DNA from: Maylandia zebra
Taxonomy: Eukaryota > Chordata > Actinopteri > Cichliformes > Cichlidae
Length of the DNA: 64,000 nucleotides
Reading direction: 5' to 3'
Assembly (NCBI RefSeq): GCF_041146795.1
Contig: NC_135173.1
Coordinates: forward strand, 57,836,865 to 57,900,864
Shown here: one piece after another, positions 1 through 11,000 of the stretch
How positions within the stretch are numbered: position 1 is the stretch's first letter
Layout of the letters: every line of letters begins with the position of its first letter
Made by a program: the position numbers and the translations under genes
The notes under the pieces: model-generated
What the model saw: the letters and a program-made list of their open reading frames with translations, nothing else
Told to the model about the DNA's origin: nothing
Databases searched by the model: none

Positions 1-429
1 ATATCTACTCTAAAGGGAACTTCCATAAGAGTGATAAATATTTATTTTGTTATATTTTAAGACTCCTTGAGAACACAAGTGCTCAAAGTGATATGTTGAT
101 TTTAAAGGTCAAATCTTGATACAAATACACTTATGCTTAGACATCACTTAGTATAACAACTTATTTTGTAAAAGAAATAATCTGAGAAATAAGTAAGTAG
201 GTTTGCTTTTGATTTAGGTGATTTGGAGTCTGAAATGTATATCAGTCAGACTATCAGTCAGACCTTTGAAAAGTCACTGCAATACTTGCTATTTCATGGA
301 ACAAATTTCACCAAATGTTTTGGAGGACTGCAATTAACATTACTCATAGAGCCACATGACTAAGTTGAAATAAATCACCAGAGTTGTTTATCATGCTATT
401 GTGATTTGCACATATCCATTTCTCTGGCC

Positions 430-552
430 ACTTTGTTAGGTATACCTGATCAACTGCTCCCTAACATAAACATCAATCAGCCACACATGGCACTAGTTTA
501 GGTAGGAACCACAGACATGGTCAAAATGAACTGAAGTTCAAACTGACATGGG
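430..552 (+). mobile_element. Tc1-like transposon 5' end fragment
   Basis: The stretch opens with ACTTTGTTAGGTATACCTGA and continues through a CAATCAGCCACACATGGCA-like segment to ACATGGTCAAAATGAAC. This is the order seen at the left end of a common fish Tc1 family whose terminus reads ACTTTATTAGGTACACCT. Only the outer end is present and no transposase frame survives. Related pieces in opposite orientation lie at 20724-21335 and 62348-63170. The family assignment is from memory of the consensus. Confidence 0.55.
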
Positions 553-740
553 TTTTTAACGTGTGCTGTTTGTCTCAAAAACCCCAATACAGCCTGGTTT
601 GAAACTGTTGGCCTGCTGGAATTTTTGTTACACAACCAACTCTAGGTTCCTTGCTGATTTCAGAGGTCAGGGAATAATGCTCATGTAAATGTAACAAAAT
701 TAGGCTGAAATAGCTGGTAACGGACCCCCACCTCCCCCCC

Positions 741-741
<1 letters not shown>

Positions 742-777
<36 letters not shown>
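742..777. repeat. (CA)n microsatellite
   Basis: Uninterrupted CA dinucleotides preceded by a C-rich run. It runs straight into the duplicated block at 771-860. Apparent reading frames rich in Cys-Val here come only from the dinucleotide. Confidence 0.95.
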
Positions 778-779
<2 letters not shown>

Positions 780-860
780 AATAGCAATACACCTTACATA
801 TACTTTGTAAGGTGTATTGCACACACACACTTAATAGCAATACACCTTACATATACTTTG
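771..860. repeat. 37-bp direct duplication containing a 14-bp hairpin
   Basis: The 37 bases at 771-807 recur exactly at 824-860. In addition 784-797 (GCAATACACCTTAC) is the perfect reverse complement of 807-820, with a 9-base loop. The direct and inverted copies together look like a small replication-slippage or template-switch rearrangement beside the CA tract. Confidence 0.85.
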
Positions 861-1189
861 GTCTCTTGTTTTGACAAAATTGCTTGCTTTTGGTCATCAA
901 AAACCAAAAAGAGGCATTTGGAGAAAAAAGTAGGCTACAAGATTTATCCGGTTTAATATGGGCACCAATATCCAAACTGCTGAGTAAAAAAAAATCCCCA
1001 AGTTTGATGTCAACAAACCTGCGAACAATTTTATACCAAACCTCTAAAGGAGGCAGATTTCATGAAAAATATCACTATCCACCTGAGAGAACCAACAAAC
1101 TGGACCTGAGCAAAGCGGGAACCAGCCCTCCTCAGCAGGGACGTCTTTTTTTTGTTTTTTCACAGCGAAACGTGTGCTGTGTAAAACTG

Positions 1190-1740
1190 TGGGTGTGTAA
1201 ACTTTGGTGCACTTTGGTTTGCGCTGCTTAAATGGAACTCCTGCGAGGCTCCGCGCTCAGAGAGCAGCGCGCGGGCTGCGGCGATCTAAGTTGATGTCAA
1301 AGCCGATTAGCGCTGATGTCCGTCGTGATTCTGTTTTCACCGTCTGTTCACTGAGTCTATTTCTGTGTGCTGTTGTTGGCGGTACTACACACTCCGTCGT
1401 TTTCCTCATTTTTTTAACCACCAGGACAGAAACACACTGGCTTTCTAGGTCATGTCCGAACTTTGCAGCATGGAGATGTGTTGAAGCGGTGCTGCTTTTC
1501 AACGGTTCAGCTGACACTGGAGCGTGTATTTGACAGTCTGGTAAGAGTGATGCACTCTCCAACTTTTTATGCCATGGTAAACCTGGATTACCTTTTTCTG
1601 CAGTTGAGATGTTAACCACTTTCTCTTCAGTATCCATCCGGTAGAGATAACGGTAGCGATATCGAGGATGCGTGATGTGATACATATGTTTGCTCTTTGA
1701 AGTTGGGACCAAAATAAGGACAGGACTCAGTGTAAACATA
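1190..1740 (+). promoter_or_regulatory. Presumed rasgrf2 5' UTR and proximal promoter
   Basis: The region just before the rasgrf2 start is richer in G+C and CpG than the surrounding AT-rich DNA, especially 1233-1330 with CGCGC and GCGGC runs. No convincing TATA box was seen. The transcription start cannot be fixed from the sequence. An in-frame ATG at 1690 is open into exon 1 but encodes a non-conserved leader, so it is probably UTR. Confidence 0.4.
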
Positions 1741-2019
1741 ATGCAGAAGAGCGTGCGGTACAATGAGGGCCACGCTCTGTATCTGTCAGTGGTTGCGCGC
1801 AAAGAGGGGACCAAGCGCGGCTACCTGAGCAAGAAGACCACAGAGAACAGTCGCTGGGCTGAGAAGTACTTCGCCCTCTACCAGAATGTGCTCTTCTACT
1901 TCGAGAACGACCAGAGCGCACGGCCCTCAGGTATATACCTGCTGGAGGGATGCACATGCGAGAGGGCGCCGGCGTCCAAAGTGTCCGCCATCAGCAAGGA
2001 TGCTATTGAGAAGCAGCAG
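1741..2019 (+). CDS. rasgrf2: rasgrf2 exon 1
   Basis: Residues 1-93, beginning [15 protein letters not shown], which is the conserved RASGRF N-terminus and the reason for choosing this ATG over the in-frame ATG at 1690. It encodes the start of the first PH domain (TKRGYLSKK and [18 protein letters not shown]). It ends in phase 0 after EKQQ at a GTGCGT donor. Confidence 0.95.
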
Positions 2020-5000
2020 GTGCGTCCCACGGTAAACGTGCTTTTAGCGTGAAAAACCGTCAATTTTCTTTGCTCTTTCATTTCTGTCTTTCTTGAGTCC
2101 CTTTAAAAAGTCCTCACCACACATACACGGTGTCATGAGTCTTGCTCAGCGTTTCTTTATTTTCCCTCCCAAAACTCTAGCTATCAGGAATTCAGAAGGT
2201 AATTAGATATCCTTCATGATACAACCTTTAACTTATGGTGGAATATCCCACCAGGTAATTTTGATGAATTTAGGTTTAAAGCTTTTGCGCTTAAAATGAA
2301 GTGTTATGTCCTAATTATACTTAAAAAGTATTTTCATTCGAAACTGTGTCCCTTTTGTACTCAATGCATACACGTTTACATTCAAATATACTTATAAAAT
2401 AATTCGTTTCTGGTTTGTCTTAAAACTGGCAGTTGCTCAACTATACTTATGCAACACTATTAAATGGTGAGTATTTTTAGGTATGAAAAGTTACACCATC
2501 ATTCACAAGAATTACTTAGTAAAAGTTGAGAAAGAACACCGTCATTAAAGTTAGTTATTAACTTTACTGACTGACTAACTAACTAACTAACTAAATAAAT
2601 ACAAACATTTACAGTGCTTATAAAAACATACGAACCATTAGTAAGAATTATGTATAGCAGTTTTAGTTAGTAAATAATTCTGTCACTATTTAAACAGCAG
2701 AAATTTCAAGAGAAACCTATTAAACAAGTCACACAAAGGGAGTTGTGTTCATTGTTGTATTCTTTTGTGATTTAAAGTCTATATGTCAGGCATATGTCAG
2801 GGACCAATTTTGGGGGCATCCTGTTTTGGGGTTTAAAAGCCACGGAGACGCGGTGTTTAGAAAAAATGTGTCTCAACTGTTCTGATACTCCTGCCACATA
2901 CAGGATACACCGTGGAGAGGTGGCCAGTTGGTTGCAGGGCTAACACAGAGAGACCATGCGCACTCGTGGGCAATTTAGAATCACCAATATAAATCAGAAC
3001 AATGAGCTGAAAGAGGCTAAAATGAACTGTCAAATAATATTAAAATAATTGCTAAAACCGTTTGTACTATAGTTAGTAGTAGGAAAATATAAAGCAACTA
3101 AAAGATCTTTTTTTTCTTCCCCCTTCTCACCATGCCTAATGCTAATGCTGCTGCCCATTATAGCCTCACCTATGTGCCACTTGACTGATGTGTTTCCATA
3201 GTGATGAAGTTGGTAGTTGGTGAAATGGGACATACAGTAAGTTTGACGTTACACAATCAGAGATATGAAAATATGGACGTTTTCTTGAAAGGATATTTAA
3301 CTGAGGCTAAAGGCTAAATGTGATAAATCACACTAGTGTGCTTTTAAATAATGAAAATTGATTCTGCTGTGAATATGTAATACTTTCTGTTTGTGAGTTT
3401 GTATCCGACATGTGGTACTGCTCTAGGATGATGCTGTGCTAGACTAAGAATAGCATCCTTGCTCGTTGTTTTGCCTGCAGTCACTGTCTGAATACCAAGT
3501 CAACACAACTGCATCTCACACATGGATGCTGCTACGCACTAGTGCTACCTGTGCTATTGGGAGACTACCTTTTACTGTACTCTACTGCCTTTCTATGAGT
3601 ATGGTACACGTGTAACCAAATAACAACAAAACCTAGTGTAATTTCTTCAAAATAAGTTAAGTGAAAAAGTCCAAAACAATGTACGTATTTTAAATATGGC
3701 ACAGTCCTCCTTGGTATGTGTTTGCACAGTGAAGTTGTGATGTAAATCCTGTGTTTGATCATAATGCTTGATCTGTAATGCTTATTTCTACCTCAATATT
3801 TTTATTCTTGGATTCTAGTAAGGTAGCTTTGGATGATTCAGAGTACAAAATAACCAAAGCTTGGGTGCTGCCCCGCAACTCTTCTTTTCCTCTTGCCTTT
3901 TTTGATTGGCTCCTTCTTAGAAATGGAAGTGCACTGTGTGGACCATATTAGGGAGATCCACTCATACTGACAGACATTCGGGAATAGAGAAACTGTTTGT
4001 AACTGAGCTTTAATAGAAAATCTATTTGATCTATTTCAACAGTAATTTTTATAACCACAATGTAGGTTGATCATTTAATGAGTGTGCATTTTTGCTAATT
4101 TAATAGCATTAAAAAGTGCAATAACATGAGATCAAGTTTTTTAGTAGTCTTTTCTAATACAAATCATCAAATATTCCCATTTTCTAGTTTTCTGAGCATT
4201 CATAATTGTTGCATTACTGAGTTTAGCAATCATAACTCCTAACTCCTGTTCATGTCAGTTTAAGTTCAGAAACAAGCTAAATGTCACAAAAACACTGTGT
4301 TGTGTTTTATTTCTGTGAGTGTTTAAACACTGAGACCGGTTTCCAGTTTATAACCACTTTAGCTGACTTATTATTAGAATTAGTGCTTATGAATCACTTT
4401 TCTAACTAACGAAGGCCTCTCTTCACAAACAGCAGCTACTTATTACGACCTGGGACAGCTGAAATGTTAGCCAAAAAATGAGACAAGAAGTTACCTTAGC
4501 TCAGATCAACTAAATATTTACTTTAATCTTCCATGTGTGACACAAGCACACTGCTTCATCTTCATTTCAACACTTTTTAATGAATTGAGTGGGGTACATG
4601 TGAATTTCTCAGTCCCAAAGGTGTTTTTGTAATTACCTTGACATTTTATTGACATTTTATTTAATTACACATTAAATAAAATTATTTATACTCTTTATAC
4701 ACAGATGATATTATCTTTGAAAAACAGATTTTAATGACATCCTAATAATATAGTTAATGTCTATTATATTTTTTATATAATTTAAAGACAATGATTCATG
4801 AAAATAACTGTAGTGAAAACCACACAAATGTGTATTGCATAGTATAAAAAGTAGCCCAGACCGCAGCTTATGTCCTCAGAGAGACGAAGGAAGTAACACA
4901 GCACCATTGTCCTGCAGGTCAGGTCGTGTTGAAAGTGGTCCTGGCTGTAAGCGGGAGCTCTCATGTTTGCATCTGTGCATAGCAGACTGATGAAGTGTTT

Positions 5001-8000
5001 TTTTGTGAGTGAACGCAGTGATGCTCGATGCAGGGCAAGGCAGCTTACAGCTCCCTATTTCTCACTCTGTCTGTCCCTGTCCGTCTGTTCGTCTCACTTA
5101 TTGTTATCCTTGTGCTTAAAGCAGGCTTGTGACCGGGGAAGCCGCATTAGCAATGCAAGGATGCTGCACAAGCCTTGATGGTTATGTAACCCCCACCCTA
5201 CCCCCCAACGCACACAAACAAGCCCTTAAGCCTCTCTGGTCTGTAGCCGACACACGCTAGCAAGTGTCCCTCACCCGCTTTTTGTTACATCATTACTATA
5301 CAGACCTGCTTTCTCTCTGTGGCACCCTTTTAGCAAACTATATTGTCAGACATAGGAAAGGAAAAAACTGATATTCAGCAAGTAATTTATATGTTTATTT
5401 GACCCATATCTCATGGATTAGAGGGTTGTGACTTTGTTAAGGACTTAATGTTTGGCAAATACAGACTATAATGACTTAAATACAACTCAGTTTAGTAACA
5501 TACCCATGTATGGGCTGGAGGAGCCAGAGATTCATCTCCTACCTCCGGATTGGTAGATGATCTCTACTGCCTGACCTCAGAGAAAATCTATCGTATTTCT
5601 CTGAATTAATAAAATAGTAATTTTCCTGGAAAATTAGTGCATAACCATGTTCAAATTTCTGCAGTCGTATTGGGTTAAGTTGTCCTTGAGAAAAAACAGC
5701 AATTTATTTTGAATTCATATTAATTTATTAAATAAAAAACAGAGTTTGTCATGTGAATGCACCTCTGCAGTTTCTACTTTTAACATATTGCCTATTGAAA
5801 GTTTGTGTCACTCCTGGATAATTCTTTTTTTTAACGTTTTGTTGTATTTTTTTTCCTCCTGAGCCCGTAGGGTCCCTTATGTTTATGAGCTTACCAGTGT
5901 GGAACATTGGTAAGACCGTAAAATATAACGCAGGGGTGTGTGTTAAAGCTCAGTTTTAATTATTTTTTTATGACAAATGCAACAATACAAGTTATTTTAT
6001 GTGAAATGTTGAAATACAGGGTTTAGCTAAGGTAGTTAGAGACATGCTAAAGTTTTCAGGTTACTGTAAGGTTATTTTTGTGTGTCTTTTGCTTTTAAAT
6101 GGATAAGTACTCCTAAAACTGCCATGCAAAGGAGTTTGGTGTATTATGAAATCCAAGTCTTGATGAACTGCTGTTCCTTGTTACACGTGCTAACCTCATT
6201 AGTATGGTTTAGCAAACAGCTGAAGGGACAACGATATGACAAATGAAAAAAAAAGGACTGAAACATGCATTGAGTTACTGGTGACTGCTTTTTGAGTATT
6301 TGATGATGGGCTCATTCCTGTCAGACTTTACTTAGTGCATTTTTAAAAAACAAACAAACTTGTAAATGAAATATGAAATTTGAAAATGTGATATGGGATG
6401 GATTTTCACTATGATTTAAAGGGATTAGAATCTTGTATTCATGCATAAAGTGAAACAGGTGGAGTCAGGATTTGTATTTGTGTCTTTTCTAAATTATGTA
6501 TACCCTTGTCAAATGCCCCAGTGAACTTAAACACGATAAGTACTTGTAAAAAATAGATTTAGCCTGCAATATATAGAAGTAGAAGTCCCTACTGAGCTTA
6601 AATATTACAGCATATTCATAAGCTTAGGAGTCAATGGTGGTATTGTTGTCTTCAGAAACGACACAAAAAGAGAACAAATTGGCTTTAAAATGAGAAGTTA
6701 GGCAGTCTTTTACCGCAGAGGCAGCAGCAATCTATATCAACTGGACGGCCAGCTAATGCTAATGTAAAGAAAAAATCAGCAAAAACCATGTGCATAATTA
6801 TAATCATACATCCAGATTATACTCAGAAAAATGTGATCAGAGTTCTAAAACTGCAAAGATCTCAGCCTTAGATTGCAGAGGCAAAGTGGGAGAAAACCTG
6901 GAGACATTTTCTCTAAATGCAGAAGGGGCTCAGCGACCTCACAGGATAGTTGATTGTGAGCTCACAGAATCCTTAACAAATTTCTATTTATTTTTGAAAT
7001 TTTCCATTAAGACCTTGCTGTAAAACTAGCTTCACAAACAAATGAATGACTGTGAACATGACCCAGTTGTGTACTGTACATTTTTATTGTTCTGTGCACA
7101 TCAACACCACCAACCCAGTCAGGACCCAGTCCCATATTTAAGATGGCGAGGCATGATTGTGGAAGCCGCGCAGGTGCGTCCACCTTCCCTGCACAGCACC
7201 ACAGGCCACGCCCCGCCACATACCCCCATCGCCAGGCCAGGGAGCCATCCGGCTGATCCTGCTCCCCTCCCCCCGCGAGGGGAGCAGGCATCCCTAGCCC
7301 CTCTTCCTGCCAACGGCGTGCTACCACCACCACCTGCTACTGCTGCGTGGCCGCCAGCTCGGCCACCATTCTGGCCAGCTCCTCATTCTGCTGGCCCAGT
7401 CCTGGGTCTGCCGTGCCTCCCGTCCTGGGTTTTGGCACCACTGTGAACATCCAACCCATGTATCTTTAAAATTAATGTTCTGTATATTTTTATTGTTTTG
7501 TGCACATCCACATCAACACCACCAACCCCGAGTCAGGACGCAGTCCCATATGATGGCGGGGCATGATTGTGGATGCCGTGCAGGTTAGTGATGGGTCGTT
7601 CGCGAACGAAATGGCTCTTAGAGCCGGTTCTTTGACGTGAACGACGCGAGCCGGCTCCTTATCGCGAGCCGTCACGTGGGTTTTTTTTTTTTTTTTCTTT
7701 CTCTCAGCCTCTCTCTCGCACTTTTTTCCCGCTTCACTCTGCACGCGGGCCTTGTGCTTTACGCTGGGCAGAGGGGGGAGGGGCGGTAGTTACACTCAGT
7801 AGCACAGGAACAGAGCCAGAGAGAGAGAAAGAGAGGCAGGGACAACAACATTAGAAAGGTATAGTAATCATCCACAACTATTTTCGGTTGCAGATGATAA
7901 AGGATTGAGAAAGTTTATTCATGCAGGTCCATATGACAGAGAATATGCATGTTCTTTTAGTTTTCATATTATAATTTATATTTAATTGTGTTGTGGTTTG

Positions 8001-11000
8001 CAGTGTTTTGTGTGCTTTTCACTTTAAATTTGTGAAAGGAAAAAGCTGAAAATTTAAATAGTTAAAACTTGAAATGTGAATAGTTGATTTTTGTATTATA
8101 TGATTTATTTATTACATTTTATGTGGAGTGAATAAATAAAAGTATATTTACGGTGGCCCCTAGAGACAAAGCACATACAAACTTCAAATCACGTACGAAC
8201 TCTGAAGCATGTACAAACTCCAAAACACGTAAAAACACGTACAAACTCCAAAACACGTAAAAACTCCAAAACATGTAAAAACACGTACGAACTCCGAAGC
8301 ACGTAAAAACTCAGAAGCATATAAAAACTCAGAAGCACCTAAAAACTCAAAACACGTACAAAAGACAACAGAAGTGCTCCAGGATGCTGGGCGCAGTGTT
8401 GAGCCTTTGTTATCTTGTGGCTACACAAGCCAGCAAGTACCAACGACCGGATTTGGTGTGTGGTAATAACAGGTAAATGAACTTTTTTTTAAATTATTTG
8501 AATATATATATGAGTGCCTGTGTATAAATACACAAACAATACACACATGCTTTCAATTGTGTAATTTAAGTGATCTAGTAGCTCTGCTTTGGAAGTTCAG
8601 TTCATGCTAGAAATGTGTTTTGGAGTTTGTACGTGTTTTGTCTCTAGGGGCCACCGCATATATTTATATATAAACATATATAAATAAAACCACTTGTTTT
8701 TACGTTAGTAATTCCTTTTGTGCATAATTTTATATTATTGTTAATAATAAATTAATTAAAGCAACAAAACAACCTGAAGAGCCGGTTCGGAGCCGAAAGA
8801 GCCGGCTCTTTTTAGTGAGCCGAACCGAAAGAGCCGGATCTCTAAAAAGAGCCGGAAATCCCATCACTAGTGCAGGTGCGTCTGCCTTCCCTGCACCCAA
8901 GAGCACGGCACCACAGGCCACGCCCCGCTACAATGACCGTTTTTTTTTTTTTAAATTTTAAAGATACATGGCGCTCCCAAAGTTTTACATGCACAGGCTC
9001 ATCTGCTGAGTGTCCTCGGCAGTCATGCTGGCTGCCACAATTGCTGCAGAAGCACTAAATAGCACTAAGTAAAATGACTAAAAACCAGAAGTTGAAGTGG
9101 GTTTATGATTACCTTGTTCAGTCTTGAAACGATTTAGCTTGATATAGTTTTGCTTTAACACAGCTGGCTTTGTTTTTATATTTGCATTTTTCTACTTCAT
9201 ATTTTATTTAACCTCCTAAGACCCGAACGCTTCCACAGCATGCATTTTGAATTTCTCTTTGATATTTGGGCTGATTGGGGCCCAATGAATGTAAAAACAA
9301 AGAATTACCAGATTTTTTCTTTTACCCACTTTTTGTTTCTAAGAAAAATGACATCCACATATGAGGATATTCGTTTAAAATTTTGATAGAACAGTGGCAG
9401 TATAATGTCCTCGTAAGTGGATATCAGGCCCTTGTAGAGCAAAACTGAGTATTCGGGTCTAAATAACCAAAAATGTGATGTCCGTATATGTGGACACCAG
9501 GTCCATTCATCCATCCGCTTCCGCTTATCCTTTTCAGGGTCACGGGGGGCATTGGAGCCTATCCCAGCTATCATAGGGCGAGAGGCGGGGTACACCCTGG
9601 ACAGGTCGCCAGTCTGTCACAGGGCCAACACACAGGGACAGACAACCATTCACACGTAGTGACAATTTGGATTATCCAATCAACCTATCCCCACAAGCCG
9701 CATGTCTTTGGACGGTGGGAGAGTACCTGGAGGGAACCCACGCAAACACGGGGAGAACATGCAAACTCCACACAGAAAGACCTGATGGTGGAATTGAACT
9801 CAGGACCTTCTTGCTGTGCGGCAACAGTGCTAACCACCGTGCCACCGTGCTGCCAGTGAAAATTACGCCCATGTTCATGAAAAGTACTCATTGGTGTCAT
9901 GGTTTAATTTTGCAACTTTATCTTTGCCTGTCTCTAGAAGTACAAGCCTTGTCAACGCCTTTGTGCAAATCACATAATTTGAACATAGGCATCTAGTAAA
10001 TGGATAAGAAATACTTTTGAAGTGTAGTTTTCTGTTCTGTGCAGCCATTCCTGTGTAGGTTTCTAGGGATTGTCTTCTTTGAGAATACAATTCCCGACTT
10101 TCTCATTCATTTGCTCGAGTCTTGGGAGTTGTTCTAAGGGTCTTAAGACACATTTTTCTCTAGTTTTCTTTCCTGATTCTTTGCAATCTTTTACTCCAAA
10201 CCTCTTCCAGGAGAGTTCTGTACTGTGTGGCTTTCTTAAGTGACAACTCTTGCTGAAGTTTTACACTGTGTGTGGAGATAACCAAACTAAAGAACATCAT
10301 TGCACAGAAAAGATTTTCATGGGCTAAAAATGTTGACCCTAGTAATTTTTTTCTGAAATAATAATAATAACAATAATAACAATAATAAGAATACTTTAAA
10401 GAAAACTAGTATGTTTAGAATTGCCCTTGTTGAAAATTTTGACAAAACTAGGGGTAATACCCTCCTATTGGGATGTGGACATTTTGGAATGTCCAGACAA
10501 AAATACTTAGGGCCTGATATCCACTTACGAGGACATTATACTGCCACTGTTCTATCAAAATTTAAAACGAATGTCCTCATATGTAGATCTCATTTTTCTC
10601 AGAAAGAAAAATTAGGTTAAAAAAAAGAAGTGGTAATTCTTTGTTTTTACATTCATCAGGTGCCAATCAGCCCAAATAGCAAAGTAAAATTAAAAATGCA
10701 TGCTGTGGAAGCGTTCAGGTCTTAGGAGGATACTAATCATTTTGTCCTCATCTTTACAGATGCATGTGTGTAAGTGCATCTGTATGTACTTCGTATTATT
10801 TGCACTAATTCTCATTTTGAAGTGGAGTCCTTGTACTCTTCCAATTATTACCTCCACTCATGAGGAAGCAGGTCTGTTTTCTGTGTGCTATTTTAGTGTT
10901 ACTTGTGCTCTTTGTGCTGTTACTTGGGGCAAGAACTCTGACGAGGAAGCTGAATATGAAAATGTGAACCAAGTGTGGATGTTCCTTAGGGCTGCAGCCA

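Larger units (their letters stand above)
7586..8869. mobile_element. Non-autonomous hAT transposon with 8-bp target duplication
   Basis: The termini TAGTGATGGG (7586) and CCCATCACTA (ending 8869) are perfect inverted repeats, flanked by GTGCAGGT on both sides (7578-7585 and 8870-8877). An 8-bp duplication is the hAT signature. The subterminal regions carry repeated GAGCCGGCTC/GAGCCGG motifs in both orientations. No transposase frame is present. The uninterrupted copy of the target at about 7160-7215 (CGCAGGTGCGTCC) is an internal empty-site control. Confidence 0.92.

Noticed and set aside
1257..1814. Long minus-strand open frame over the rasgrf2 first exon
   Set aside because: It is the antisense shadow of the CpG-rich exon 1 region; no domain and no splice-consistent continuation.
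7042..7446. Proline-rich open frame
   Set aside because: It arises from the C-rich dispersed repeat; residue usage follows base composition and the frame is not shared with the related copy at 24241.
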